Positions 8,949-17,994 of a DNA stretch of 64,000 bases are shown here, one piece after another. Position 1 is the first letter of the stretch. Each line of letters begins with the position of its first letter. This DNA comes from Paraburkholderia sp. SOS3 (GTDB lineage: Bacteria; Pseudomonadota; Gammaproteobacteria; Burkholderiales; Burkholderiaceae). Under the pieces are notes generated by a model. It saw only the letters and a program-made list of their open reading frames with translations, was not told the DNA's origin and made no database searches. Location of the stretch: assembly GCF_001922345.1 (NCBI RefSeq), contig NZ_CP018811.1:4402001-4466000 (forward strand). Reading direction: 5' to 3'. The translations under genes and the position numbers were made by a program.

Positions 8949-8980
8949 TTATGGAGAAGTTATTGAGAATTTAATGAGAA
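8949..8980. repeat. Three imperfect 11-bp direct repeats upstream of pxpB
   Basis: Three units with an 11-bp period, TTATGGAGAA, TTATTGAGAA and TTAATGAGAA, begin at 8949, 8960 and 8971. One helical turn separates successive units, so a protein could bind them on one face of the DNA. They lie in the 188-bp gap between the divergent winged-helix regulator and pxpB, in an AT-rich patch unlike its surroundings. They may be an operator for the regulator or overlap the divergent promoters. Confidence 0.5.
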
Positions 8981-8999
8981 TATACGTTAGCCGATCCCG

Positions 9000-9062
9000 A
9001 TGAAAAACGCGTCGGGACTGCAGATTGCGAATTCGCACATCGACCCTCGACGCGACCCATGA
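9000..9062 (+). CDS. Possible 20-residue leader peptide coupled to pxpB
   Basis: A short open frame ATG to TGA encodes MKNASGLQIANSHIDPRRDP. Its stop codon overlaps the pxpB start in an ATGA at 9059-9062. pxpB itself has no clear Shine-Dalgarno, so ribosomes finishing this frame could restart on pxpB. There is no run of a single amino acid codon that would suggest classical attenuation. This may be chance, since a 20-codon frame is short. Confidence 0.25.
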   Translation: MKNASGLQIANSHIDPRRDP

Positions 9063-9736
9063 GCCCATCGACTCGCCCCACTTCCGGTCCCCCCCGCATC
9101 TATGCGTTCGGCGATACGGCACTCGTCTGCGAGTCGCCGCCGCCCGCCACGCTCGACTGTCAGCAACGCGTCTGGGCCGCCGCAGAGGCCGCCCGCACGT
9201 GGCCGCACGTGCTCGAAGTCGTGCCCGGCATGAACAACCTGACGCTCGTGTTCGATCCGCTCGCGGCCGATCGCAAGGCCCTCGCCGAACAGTTGCGCGC
9301 CGCGTGGGACGCAGCCGGCGATCGGTCGGCGCCCGGTCGCGAAATCGAGATACCGGTTCGATACGGCGGCACGTGCGGACCCGACCTCGACGCGGTCGCC
9401 GCGCATACGGGCCTTGGCGCGCAAGAGGTCGTGGAGCGCCACGCGCAAGCCGAATACGTCGTGTTCTTTCTCGGCTTCCAGCCGGGCTTCGCGTATCTCG
9501 GCGGACTCGATCAGGCGCTGCACACGCCGCGCCGCGCCGAGCCGCGCGTTGAAGTGCCGGCGGGCTCGGTCGGCATCGGCGGCTCGCAGACCGGTATCTA
9601 TCCGGCTGCGTCGCCAGGCGGCTGGCAGTTGATCGGCCGCACGACGGTGCCGCTATTCGACCCCGCCCGCACGCCGCCCACTTTGCTGCAACCGGGCGAC
9701 CGCGTGCGCTTTACGGTCGCGCAGCGACCCGCATGA
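9059..9736 (+). CDS. pxpB: 5-oxoprolinase subunit PxpB (KipI family)
   Basis: A 225-residue subunit of the prokaryotic ATP-dependent 5-oxoprolinase PxpABC, which hydrolyses pyroglutamate to glutamate in the cytoplasm. Family landmarks are the opening YAFGDTALVCE, the segment VVPGMNNLTLVFDP, the central FFLGFQPGFAYLGGL and the C-terminal VPAGSVGIGGSQTGIYP, PGGWQLIGRT and LLQPGDRVRF blocks. It was formerly called KipI, after the Bacillus kinase inhibitor. The gene is followed by pxpC with an ATGA overlap, and then by pxpA, so all three subunits are present in order. No strong ribosome binding site is seen before ATG 9059, but the start matches the family N-terminus. Confidence 0.92.
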   Translation: MSPSTRPTSGPPRIYAFGDTALVCESPPPATLDCQQRVWAAAEAARTWPHVLEVVPGMNNLTLVFDPLAADRKALAEQLRAAWDAAGDRSAPGREIEIPVRYGGTCGPDLDAVAAHTGLGAQEVVERHAQAEYVVFFLGFQPGFAYLGGLDQALHTPRRAEPRVEVPAGSVGIGGSQTGIYPAASPGGWQLIGRTTVPLFDPARTPPTLLQPGDRVRFTVAQRPA

Positions 9737-10872
9737 CCGGAACGACGGACATGATCGACGTGATCCGCGCGGGTCGTTTGACCTCGGTACAGGACCTCGG
9801 CCGCCACGGCTACCGGCATCTCGGCATCGCGATGGGCGGCGCGCTCGACCGGCTCGCGCTCGAAGTCGGCAACCGGCTCGTCGGCAACCGGCCCGATGCG
9901 GCCGGGCTCGAAGTCACGTTCGGCCCGGCCGTGTTGCGCTTTCCGCGTGCGACCCGCGTGGCGATCACGGGTGGCGAGTTCGGCGCGACGCTCGACGGCG
10001 TGCCCGTTTATTCGTGGTGGAGCGTGCCCGTGCAGGCGGGCCAGTTGCTTACGCTCAATGCGGCGAAGCGCGGAATGCGCTGCTATGTGTGCGTCGCGGG
10101 CGGCATCGATGTGCTGCCGGTGCTCGGTTCGCGCAGCACCGATCTCGGTGCGTGCTTCGGCGGCCTCGGCGGCCGCGCGCTGCGCGACGGCGACAGGCTG
10201 CCGATCGGGGTCCCCGCGGGCGCTCCACGAGAAGCAGCGGCCAGCGTAAGGACCGGTGAAACAACGGGTGAAACAACCGGCGCGCCCGCTACGCGTCCGC
10301 GTGGCTTGAGCCTCGATGCGCCTGCGTTCGGCGTGAAGCCGCCGACGTGGTGCAAGTTCGTCCTCGTCGACGAGCCGGTGCGGCGCGCCCGTCACGCGTC
10401 GGGTGTCGCATCGGAGATGCCGGTCCGCGTGCTGCCCGGGCCCGAATACGACCGCTTCAGCGATGCCGCGCACCGCGCGTTCTGGTCCGACGAATGGCGC
10501 GTGACGCCGAACAGCAACCGGATGGGCTATCGGCTTGCCGGCAGCGCGCTTGAGCGCAACGAAACGATCGATCTGCTGTCCCACGCTGTCATGCCGGGCA
10601 CGATACAGGTGCCGCCGAATGGCCAGCCGATCATCCTGATGAGCGATGCGCAGACCACGGGCGGCTACCCGAAGATCGGCTCGGTGATCTACGCTGATCT
10701 GTGGAAGCTCGCGCAGATCCGGCTCAACGGCGCCGTGCGGTTCGTGCCGACGACGCCGCACGAAGCGCGCGTTGCGCTGCTCGAAGAGCGGCAGTATCTG
10801 CAGCAGATCGATGCCGCGATCGCGCTGCATGAAGAACGTCGTGCGCGCGAGATGCCGATCGCCAAGCCTTGA
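9733..10872 (+). CDS. pxpC: 5-oxoprolinase subunit PxpC (KipA family)
   Basis: A 379-residue carboxyltransferase-domain protein, the third subunit of 5-oxoprolinase. The beginning IDVIRAGRLTSVQDLGRHGYRHLGIAMGGALD (about residues 7-38) is the family signature, with VTFGPAVLRF, ITGGEFGATLDG and the C-terminal GTIQVPPNGQPIILMSDAQTTGGYPKI (about residues 290-316) following. A low-complexity stretch near residues 155-200 (repeated Thr-Gly-Glu-Thr) is an insertion in a loop. The start overlaps the pxpB stop in an ATGA, which implies translational coupling. An alternative internal ATG lies 18 bp downstream. pxpA begins 90 bp further on. Confidence 0.92.
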   Translation: MTGTTDMIDVIRAGRLTSVQDLGRHGYRHLGIAMGGALDRLALEVGNRLVGNRPDAAGLEVTFGPAVLRFPRATRVAITGGEFGATLDGVPVYSWWSVPVQAGQLLTLNAAKRGMRCYVCVAGGIDVLPVLGSRSTDLGACFGGLGGRALRDGDRLPIGVPAGAPREAAASVRTGETTGETTGAPATRPRGLSLDAPAFGVKPPTWCKFVLVDEPVRRARHASGVASEMPVRVLPGPEYDRFSDAAHRAFWSDEWRVTPNSNRMGYRLAGSALERNETIDLLSHAVMPGTIQVPPNGQPIILMSDAQTTGGYPKIGSVIYADLWKLAQIRLNGAVRFVPTTPHEARVALLEERQYLQQIDAAIALHEERRAREMPIAKP

Positions 10873-10962
10873 TGGCAGAGCGGCCGAAGCAACGGCAAAC
10901 AGCAGGAAGTCACGCGGCGCGGCGCGAGGCCGCATCGCGTGAATGAAGAGTTGAGGAACATC

Positions 10963-11715
10963 ATGGAAATCGATCTGAACGCCGATCTCGGCGAAGGCTG
11001 CGGCTCCGACGAAGCACTGCTCGATCTCGTCAGCTCGGCAAATATCGCGTGCGGCTGGCATGCGGGCGGCGCCAATGCGATGCGCGATTGCGTGCGCTGG
11101 GCCGTGCAGAAGGGCGTGTCGATCGGTGCGCATCCGAGCTTCAACGATCCGGAAAATTTCGGCCGCAAGGAGATGGACCTGCCGACCGGCGACATCTACG
11201 CGGGCGTGCTGTATCAGCTCGGCGCGCTGTCCGCGATCGCGCAGGCCGAAGGCGGCCGCATCGCGCATGTGAAACCGCATGGCGCGCTCTATAACCAGGC
11301 GGCGCGCGACCCGCGCATCGCCGACGCGATCGCGTGCGCCGTGCACGATTTCGATCCGTCGGTCGCCGTATTCGGGCTCGCGAATAGCGGCCTCGTCACG
11401 GCCGCGCGCGAGGCGGGGCTCGTCGCGATCGAGGAAGTGTTCGCCGACCGCGGCTATCGTTCCGACGGCTCGCTCGTGCCGCGCAAGGAACCGGGCGCGC
11501 TGCTCGACGACGAAGACGCCGTGCTCGAACGCACGCTGACGATGGTGCGCGAGCGGCGCGTGCAGGCGATCGACGGCCGGTGGGTGCCGATCAACGCGCA
11601 GACGATCTGCCTGCACGGCGACGGACCGCATGCGCTTGCGTTCGCGCGGCGCATTCGCGGCGCGCTCGAAGGCGCCGGAATCGGCGTGCATGCGGCGGTG
11701 GGCGCGCGAGCCTGA
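10963..11715 (+). CDS. pxpA: 5-oxoprolinase subunit PxpA (LamB/YcsF family)
   Basis: A 250-residue LamB/YcsF-family protein, the subunit of 5-oxoprolinase thought to handle the 5-oxoproline ring-opening step. The start ATG 10963 gives the universal family opening [17 protein letters not shown] and has GAGGA seven bases upstream. A GTG 24 bp earlier would add eight unrelated residues. Further family blocks are [51 protein letters not shown] and [12 protein letters not shown]. It closes the pxpBCA operon. A hairpin begins at its stop codon. Confidence 0.94.
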   Translation: MEIDLNADLGEGCGSDEALLDLVSSANIACGWHAGGANAMRDCVRWAVQKGVSIGAHPSFNDPENFGRKEMDLPTGDIYAGVLYQLGALSAIAQAEGGRIAHVKPHGALYNQAARDPRIADAIACAVHDFDPSVAVFGLANSGLVTAAREAGLVAIEEVFADRGYRSDGSLVPRKEPGALLDDEDAVLERTLTMVRERRVQAIDGRWVPINAQTICLHGDGPHALAFARRIRGALEGAGIGVHAAVGARA

Positions 11716-11746
11716 AGGCGCGCCTGTTGCGTTCTGGGCGCGCTTT
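11715..11746 (+). terminator. Candidate terminator after pxpA
   Basis: A stem of ten pairs (one G-U) forms between AAGGCGCGCC at 11715-11724 and GGCGCGCTTT at 11737-11746, with a 12-base loop, starting at the last base of the pxpA stop codon. The 3' arm ends in TTT but no longer T run follows, so this is a weak rho-independent candidate. Confidence 0.35.
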
Positions 11747-11959
11747 CCTGTCGTATCCCTATCGTATCCACGTCGCGTTTCTTCGCGTTTTCGAGATAAG
11801 CGATCACGCCGCGCAAGCCGCAAAACAGGCGTCTCGCCGCTATTTAGGATACGTCTGATGCAACTTGGCGGGCCTCGGACCTAAGCTTGTGGGCATCCGA
11901 AATCCACAGCCCGGCGCGTGCACGCTGCAACGCGCGCCGGCTTTTCGCCGAGATCCGCG

Positions 11960-13819
11960 ATGTCCAATTCCGCCACGCCTGTTCGTGCCGACGGCACGTC
12001 TGCTTCGTCTGCTTCTTCGTCGGGTCAGCCCGATCGGGTCGGCCGACCCGCTGCTCAACCCGCTGCTCAACCGTACCCCACTGCTCTCGCATTCGCGCTC
12101 GAGGCCCATCGCGCAGGCCGTTTCGACGAAGCGCAAGCGCTCTATCGCGAAACGCTCGCAAGCATACCTGAACATTCCGAAGCGCTGCATTACTACGGCG
12201 TGCTGCAACACCAGCTTGGCGAACATTCGGCCGCGGCCACGCTGCTCGATCGCGCGTTGGCGCTCGACGCGTCGAATGCCGAATGCTGGAGCAATCGCGG
12301 ACTCGTCGCGGCGGCGTGCGGCCAGCATGCGTTCTCGCTGCAGTGCTATCGCAACGCGCTGCTACTGAAGCCGGACTTCGCCGACGCGCATAACAACCTC
12401 GCGGTCGCGTTGCAGGCGCAAGGCGCGCTCGAAGAAGCCGTCGCGCACTATCGCCACGCGCTCGCCATCGACGCGACACTGGTCGACGTCCACGTGAATC
12501 TTGGCTCGTCGTTGAACAAGCTCGGCCGTCATGACGACGCCTACGCGCAATATCGGATCGCGCTGTCGCTCGATCCGCATTCGGCGCAGGCCCACTTCAA
12601 CGCGGGCAACGCGCAGCAGGCGCGCGGCGAATTCGCCGCGGCCGCCGCTCACTTCCGGCATGCAATCGCTGCGGATCCGGCCTTCGCCGGCGCACATGTG
12701 AATCTCGGCACCGCGCTCGGCAAGCTCGGCGAGTACCGCGAAGCGGAACAGCACTACCGGCAGGGCGTCGCGCTGAACGGCAACGCGACGAACCTCGTCT
12801 GTCTCGGCGCCTCGCTCGGCGCCCAGGGCCGCCACGACGAAGAGGAGCAGTTCTATCGCGCGGCGCTCGCGCTCGAACCCGAGCAGCCCGACGCGCATCA
12901 GAATCTCGCCTGGCTCTATCTGAAGCGCGGCGACTACGCCCACGGCTGGGCCGAATACGCACGACGCTGGCGCGCAAGCGACTATGAAGCGATCGCCGTC
13001 GAAGGCATTCCCGAATGGCACGGCGAGCCGATCGGCGGCAAACGCATTCTGCTCGTGCGCGAGCAGGGTTTCGGCGACCAGTTCCAGTTCTTGCGTTACG
13101 CACGCGTGCTCGCGGAACGCGGCGCGATCGTCGACGTCTGCGTGCGCGCGCCGTTGCTCGCCATCGCGCAACGCGTGCCCGGCGTGCGCCGCGCGTGGAC
13201 CGGCACGCCGGGCGGCGACTACGACTTCTGGATCTCGCTGATGAGCGTGCCGTCGGTCGTCGGCACCGAAGTGCACAGCATCCCGGCCGCAGTGCCGTAC
13301 CTGTTTGCCGATGCCGCGAAAATCGCGCACTGGCGCGAGCGTCTGCATGAAGCCGTCGGGGCGCAACCGAAAGTCGGCCTTGTCTGGGCGGGCAGTCCGA
13401 CCTTCGGCAACGACCGTTATCGTTCGATGCCGCTTGCGGCGCTCGCACCGCTGATCGAACTGACCGGCGTGGCGTGGCTCAACCTGCAAAAAGGCGCGGC
13501 GCACGCGCAACTGGCCGCGCTGCCCGAAGCGATCCGCCCGCTCGACTTCACGGCGGAGCTGACTGACTTCTCGGACACCGCCGCACTGATCGCCAACCTC
13601 GATCTCGTGATTACCGTCGATACCGCCGTCGCGCATCTGACCGGCGCGCTGGGCAAGCCGCTGTGGGTCATGCTGCCCGCCAACTCGGACTGGCGCTGGC
13701 TCGAGCACCGCAGCGACTCGCCGTGGTATCCGACTGCGCGGCTGTTCCGGCAAACGACGCTCGGCGACTGGGCGCCGGTGGTGGAAAGCATGCGCGACGC
13801 GCTGGTGCGCGGCGAATAA
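11960..13819 (+). CDS. Tetratricopeptide-repeat protein with glycosyltransferase-like C-terminal domain
   Basis: A 619-residue protein with at least eight consecutive TPR units (about residues 40-330), each with the W/Y-G-A-F-P type spacing, for example EALHYYGVLQHQLGEHSAAA and VDVHVNLGSSLNKLGRHDDA. The C-terminal 270 residues contain LLVREQGFGDQFQFLRYA, KVGLVWAGSP and DLVITVDTAVAHLTGALGKP. The last is close to the nucleotide-sugar end of family 9 heptosyltransferases. Such TPR-glycosyltransferase proteins resemble bacterial relatives of O-GlcNAc transferase, but the donor and acceptor are unknown. The ATG at 11960 follows only a poor Shine-Dalgarno; an upstream in-frame ATG at 11918 is possible. 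It is tail to tail with the TraB gene, with no bases between the stop codons. Confidence 0.8.
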   Translation: MSNSATPVRADGTSASSASSSGQPDRVGRPAAQPAAQPYPTALAFALEAHRAGRFDEAQALYRETLASIPEHSEALHYYGVLQHQLGEHSAAATLLDRALALDASNAECWSNRGLVAAACGQHAFSLQCYRNALLLKPDFADAHNNLAVALQAQGALEEAVAHYRHALAIDATLVDVHVNLGSSLNKLGRHDDAYAQYRIALSLDPHSAQAHFNAGNAQQARGEFAAAAAHFRHAIAADPAFAGAHVNLGTALGKLGEYREAEQHYRQGVALNGNATNLVCLGASLGAQGRHDEEEQFYRAALALEPEQPDAHQNLAWLYLKRGDYAHGWAEYARRWRASDYEAIAVEGIPEWHGEPIGGKRILLVREQGFGDQFQFLRYARVLAERGAIVDVCVRAPLLAIAQRVPGVRRAWTGTPGGDYDFWISLMSVPSVVGTEVHSIPAAVPYLFADAAKIAHWRERLHEAVGAQPKVGLVWAGSPTFGNDRYRSMPLAALAPLIELTGVAWLNLQKGAAHAQLAALPEAIRPLDFTAELTDFSDTAALIANLDLVITVDTAVAHLTGALGKPLWVMLPANSDWRWLEHRSDSPWYPTARLFRQTTLGDWAPVVESMRDALVRGE

Positions 13820-15058
13820 TCAGCTCGGCTCGACCACGAAGCCGCGCTGCCGCAACAACTGCAGCACGCCATTGCGGCCGCCGAGGTGCAGCGCGCCGAT
13901 GGCGACGAACACGGGCTTGTTCGGCGCCGAGATCGCGATCATCCGCGTGACGAAGCGGCGATTGCGTTCATAAAGAATCTTGTTGTCGATCGAGGCCGAC
14001 ACGCGCTTGTTGCGCGCGAGCTTCTCCGACTTGGCGGCTTCCCATGCGGCGAGCGCGTCGGCATCGCCGACGCGCCACAGACGATGCAGCGCCTTGACGT
14101 CGTTCACGTTTTCCGCCGGCGTCTGCACGAGATCCTGCGCGAGCATTTCGCGCTGCTGTGCAAGATTGAGGCTCGTAAAGGCGCGCATCTGCTCGGCCAG
14201 CGTCTCGAGCCCGACGATCCGGCCGCGTTGCCGCAGGTAGACGTTCTGCAACTGGGCCTCGGTGCCGTACTCGGTCTGCAGCCCGGCGCTCAGCGAATCG
14301 TAGGTCTCGACGAGCAGCGAAGCGAGCCACGGCCGCATCTTGCGGATTTCGTCGAGCGCCGCCGGGTTGTCGCGCAAGCGCATTTCGAGCTTGCGCCACA
14401 GCGCATCGGGCAACAGCTTCGGCAGGCATGGATACCGGCAGATGCCGTACTTCGACACATCGTCCTGTGAAACGAGCAGATCGTCGGGAGACAGTTCGAG
14501 CGCAAGCGTCGGCGAGGCGGCGAGCGCCGCGAGAATCGGCCGCCGGAACGGCTGGCCGGGCGGATAGTCGACCGGATCGCCGACGTGCAACGTGCCGAGA
14601 ATATAGATGGTCGTCGCGCCGCGCGTCGCGACATAGAACGGCATGCGGGCCGGCTCCGGGCGAACCGGGCCGCCCGTGGTCGTGCCCGAAGAAGCCGGCG
14701 CCGGCGGCGGCGCACTGGTAGCCGGCGCAGCGGCGCGCGGCGGTGCGGCCGGCGGATGCGGCAGCGGCAAGGTCGGCCGCGCCGTCCCCTGCGCGCTCGT
14801 GTGCGCCGGCGCCTCGCCGGCCGCATACGCCGACGCGACCGGCGCCCACGCCGCGAGCCACGGCGGCATCGGCGCGGACCCGGCCAACGCGGCCAACGCG
14901 GCGGCCGCCAGCATCAGACCGCGACACAGCGCGATGAACATGGGCCGCGCGCTGCGCAGCCAACGCAAGCCATGCAACCCGCGCAACAGGCGCATCCGGT
15001 GCCCCACGCCATCGACGCAGCGGCGCACCGCGCAGCGCGCCGCCGCCGTTTCAGGCAT
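13820..15058 (-). CDS. TraB/GumN family protein
   Basis: A 412-residue exported protein of the TraB/GumN family, distant relatives of Tiki-type metallopeptidases. A hydrophobic signal region is followed by a Pro/Ala-rich linker (roughly residues 75-150) and then the domain proper. That domain starts YVATRGATTIYILGTLHVGDP, with the conserved GTLHxG, and ends with AIGALHLGGRNGVLQLLRQRGF, which supplies the second GxLHxxG. The start is placed at ATG 15058, overlapping the upstream dppF stop by 8 bp and preceded by a purine-rich GGAGG-GGGGGA tract. ATG 14998 would also leave a usable signal peptide. Position at the end of the dpp operon suggests co-transcription, but no functional link is known. 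Confidence 0.8.
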   Translation of the reverse strand: MPETAAARCAVRRCVDGVGHRMRLLRGLHGLRWLRSARPMFIALCRGLMLAAAALAALAGSAPMPPWLAAWAPVASAYAAGEAPAHTSAQGTARPTLPLPHPPAAPPRAAAPATSAPPPAPASSGTTTGGPVRPEPARMPFYVATRGATTIYILGTLHVGDPVDYPPGQPFRRPILAALAASPTLALELSPDDLLVSQDDVSKYGICRYPCLPKLLPDALWRKLEMRLRDNPAALDEIRKMRPWLASLLVETYDSLSAGLQTEYGTEAQLQNVYLRQRGRIVGLETLAEQMRAFTSLNLAQQREMLAQDLVQTPAENVNDVKALHRLWRVGDADALAAWEAAKSEKLARNKRVSASIDNKILYERNRRFVTRMIAISAPNKPVFVAIGALHLGGRNGVLQLLRQRGFVVEPS

Positions 15059-16073
15059 CCGCGTCCCCCACCTCCTCGGCGCGGTGACACGAAACCTGAC
15101 GGCCATCCACTTCACGCAGCTTCGGTTCCTCCTGACGGCACCGGTCGATCGCATACGGGCAACGCTGATGGAAAGTACATCCCGACGGCGGATTCAGCGG
15201 CGACGGCATTTCGCCTTGCAGCCGGATCCGGATCCGCCGGTCCGCTTCGAAGATCGACGGCGTCGCAGACATCAGCGCCCGCGTGTACGGATGACGCGGC
15301 CTTTCGAAGATCGTCCTATTGTCGCCGAGTTCGGCGATGCCGCCGAAATACATCACCATCACGTCGTCGGCGATGTGCTCAACCACGGCCAGATTGTGCG
15401 AGATGAAGACGTAGCTGGTCTTAAACTCATCTTGCAGATCCATAAACAAATTAAGAATCTGCGCCTGGATCGAGACGTCGAGTGCGGACACCGGTTCGTC
15501 GGCGACGACGATCTGCGGATCGAGAATCATCGCCCGCGCAATCGCGACCCGCTGACGCTGCCCGCCCGAGAACATATGAGGGTAGCGCTTCGCGTGTTCG
15601 GGCCGCAGCCCGACGATGCGCATCATGTGCGCGATGCGTTCGGCACGCTCGCTCGCGGTCAGCGGCGTGTTGATCGCGAGCGGCTCGCCAAGCGTCTGCT
15701 CGACGGTCTTGCGCGGGTTCAGCGACGCAAACGGATTCTGGAACACCATCTGCACGCGCCGGCGCAGCGCCGCGATCTTCGCGTGACCGGCGCCGGCCAC
15801 ATCTTCGCCGTCGATCAGCAGGCGCCCCGCAGTCGGCGATTCGATCATCGTCAACTGGCGCGCGAGCGTCGATTTGCCGCAGCCGGATTCGCCGACGACT
15901 GCAAGCGTGCGCCCGCGCATCAGCGAAAACGACACGCCGTTCAACGCCTTCACCGTGCCGTGGCCGAACATGCCGCGCTTCACGTCGTAGTGCTTCGCCA
16001 GCTGCTCGGCGACGAGCACGTGGTCGCCGCCGGCCGCGGCGCCCGGCTGGCGCGTTTCAGGGACTGCGTTCAT
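15051..16073 (-). CDS. dppF: Dipeptide/oligopeptide ABC transporter ATP-binding protein DppF
   Basis: A 340-residue ATPase of the peptide/nickel importer family. It has Walker [10 protein letters not shown], the Q-loop in [15 protein letters not shown], the ABC signature [15 protein letters not shown] and Walker B with [10 protein letters not shown]. After the ATPase core comes the oligopeptide-transporter C-terminal extension with cysteines, [16 protein letters not shown], which can bind an iron-sulphur cluster in this family. The start is ATG 16073, overlapping the dppD stop in an ATGA. An upstream open extension belongs to the dppD shadow. It is the second ATPase of the dppABCDF operon. 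Confidence 0.92.
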   Translation of the reverse strand: MNAVPETRQPGAAAGGDHVLVAEQLAKHYDVKRGMFGHGTVKALNGVSFSLMRGRTLAVVGESGCGKSTLARQLTMIESPTAGRLLIDGEDVAGAGHAKIAALRRRVQMVFQNPFASLNPRKTVEQTLGEPLAINTPLTASERAERIAHMMRIVGLRPEHAKRYPHMFSGGQRQRVAIARAMILDPQIVVADEPVSALDVSIQAQILNLFMDLQDEFKTSYVFISHNLAVVEHIADDVMVMYFGGIAELGDNRTIFERPRHPYTRALMSATPSIFEADRRIRIRLQGEMPSPLNPPSGCTFHQRCPYAIDRCRQEEPKLREVDGRQVSCHRAEEVGDADA

Positions 16074-17068
16074 CGTGCGCCTCCCGGTCGAATCGCATCG
16101 GTGGCCAGGTTCAGCGGCTTGATGCAGCGCACGCGAACCGTATCGTCGTGATTGGGCAAGCCGCCGAGCGGCGGCCGCGCTTTCCTGCAATCGTCGACGA
16201 CGTACTTGCAGCGCGGCGCGAAGAGGCAGCCCTTCGGCCGGTCGTCGCGGCCCGGCACGAGACCCGGCAGCGCCGCCAGCCGCACTGCGCCGACGTTATG
16301 CTCGGGAATCGCCGCCAGCAGCGCTTCGGTGTACGGATGATGAGGCGCCGCGAAGATATCGGGCACGCGGTTCGTCTCGATGATCTCGCCCGCGTACATC
16401 ACGGCCACGCGTTGCGCGACTTCCGAGACCACGGCCAGATCGTGCGAAATCAGCACGAGCGCCATGCCGCGCTCTTTCTGCAACTGCACGAGCAGTTGCA
16501 TGATCTGCGCCTGGATCGTCACGTCGAGCGCGGTGGTCGGTTCGTCGGCGATCAGCAGTTTCGGATTGCACGCGACGGCCATCGCGATCATCACGCGCTG
16601 GTTCATGCCGCCCGACATCTGATGCGGAAACGAACCGATGCGGTTCTTCGCATCGGGAATGCCGACCTGATCGAGCAGTTCGAGCGCGCGGCGGTTCAGT
16701 GCGTCGCCGCGCAGCCCTTCGTGCAGCTTCAGCACTTCCTTGATCTGGTAGCCGACCGTGTAGCTCGGGTTCAGGCTCGTCAGCGCGTCCTGAAACACCA
16801 TCGCGATGTCTTTGCCGATAATTTTGCGGCGTTCTTTCGGCGCGGCGGTCAGCAGGTTCTTGCCGTCGAAGCTGATTTCGTCGGCCGTCACCTTGCCCGG
16901 CGCGTCGATCAGGCCCATCAGCGCCATCATCGTCACGCTCTTGCCCGAGCCCGATTCTCCGACCACGCCGACCACTTCCCCGGGCGCGACATTGAGATTG
17001 ACGCGGTCGACCGCGGCGAGGCCGCCGAAGTCGACGGCGAGATTGCGGATGGTCAATAAATCGCTCAT
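16070..17068 (-). CDS. dppD: Dipeptide/oligopeptide ABC transporter ATP-binding protein DppD
   Basis: A 332-residue ATPase paired with DppF. It has Walker [19 protein letters not shown]-loop [19 protein letters not shown], the signature [19 protein letters not shown] and Walker [13 protein letters not shown]. The C-terminal cysteine-containing peptide-transporter domain reads [21 protein letters not shown]. The signature with GGMNQR in place of GGQRQR is usual for DppD/OppD. dppC ends one base upstream of its start codon and dppF overlaps its stop, so the block is tightly coupled. Confidence 0.93.
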   Translation of the reverse strand: MSDLLTIRNLAVDFGGLAAVDRVNLNVAPGEVVGVVGESGSGKSVTMMALMGLIDAPGKVTADEISFDGKNLLTAAPKERRKIIGKDIAMVFQDALTSLNPSYTVGYQIKEVLKLHEGLRGDALNRRALELLDQVGIPDAKNRIGSFPHQMSGGMNQRVMIAMAVACNPKLLIADEPTTALDVTIQAQIMQLLVQLQKERGMALVLISHDLAVVSEVAQRVAVMYAGEIIETNRVPDIFAAPHHPYTEALLAAIPEHNVGAVRLAALPGLVPGRDDRPKGCLFAPRCKYVVDDCRKARPPLGGLPNHDDTVRVRCIKPLNLATDAIRPGGAR

Positions 17069-17069
17069 G

Positions 17070-17987
17070 TCAGGCCATCCGCTTCAGTTTGGGATCGAGC
17101 GCGTCGCGCAGCCCGTCGCCGAGCAGGTTGATTGCGAGCACCGAGATCAGAATCGAAAGACCGGGCATCGTGACGATCCACCATGCGCTGTCGATATAGT
17201 CGCGCGCGGAGGCGAGCATCGCGCCCCACTCGGCCGACGGCGGCTGCACGCCGAGACCGAGGAAGCCAAGCGCGGCCGCATCGAGAATCGCCGACGAAAA
17301 GCCGAGCGTGGCCTGCACGATCAGCGGCGCGGTGCAGTTCGGCAGCACTTGCGAGAACATGAGCCGCATGGTGCCGGCGCCTGCGACGCGCGACGCCATC
17401 ACATATTCCTTGTGCAGTTCGCCGAGCGCCGAGGCGCGCGTCAAACGCACGTAGCCCGGCAGCGCGACGATCGCGATCGCGAACATCGTGTTGAACAGGC
17501 CCGGGCCGATGATCGCGACCACGGCAACTGCAAGCAGCAGCGATGGCAACGCGAGCAGCACGTCCATCACGCGCATGATCGGCGTGTCGGCCCACCTGTC
17601 GAAGAATGCGGCGACCAGGCCGAGCACGATGCCGGGAATCAGCGCGAGCACGACCGACACGCAACCGATCCAGAACGACAGCCGCGCGCCGTACATGAGC
17701 CGCGAAAGAATGTCGCGGCCCGCTTCGTCGGTGCCGAGAATGAACTTCCAGTTGCCGCCGTCGAGCCACGCGGGCGGAATCTTCACAAAATCGCGGTATT
17801 GCTCGATCGGACTATGCGGCGCGATCAGCGGCGCGAAAATCGCGATGAACACCATCACGAGCACGACGATGCCGGCGCCGACCGCGCCGCGATTGCGCGA
17901 GAAGTTGGCCCAGAATTCGCGGGCGGCGAGCGCGCGGCCGCTCGGCGGCGTCACCGCCTGCGGGACTGCATTTTGAAGGTCTGCCAT
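17070..17987 (-). CDS. dppC: Dipeptide ABC transporter permease DppC
   Basis: A 305-residue inner-membrane permease with an N-terminal cytoplasmic tail, a first helix at about residues 38-58 ([20 protein letters not shown]), then a periplasmic segment and five more helices. The EAA loop that docks to the ATPases is visible around [23 protein letters not shown]. The segment [23 protein letters not shown] is characteristic of DppC/OppC proteins. It forms the translocation pore with DppB. It begins seven bases after the dppB stop. Confidence 0.93.
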   Translation of the reverse strand: MADLQNAVPQAVTPPSGRALAAREFWANFSRNRGAVGAGIVVLVMVFIAIFAPLIAPHSPIEQYRDFVKIPPAWLDGGNWKFILGTDEAGRDILSRLMYGARLSFWIGCVSVVLALIPGIVLGLVAAFFDRWADTPIMRVMDVLLALPSLLLAVAVVAIIGPGLFNTMFAIAIVALPGYVRLTRASALGELHKEYVMASRVAGAGTMRLMFSQVLPNCTAPLIVQATLGFSSAILDAAALGFLGLGVQPPSAEWGAMLASARDYIDSAWWIVTMPGLSILISVLAINLLGDGLRDALDPKLKRMA

Positions 17988-17994
17988 CTTGCTT

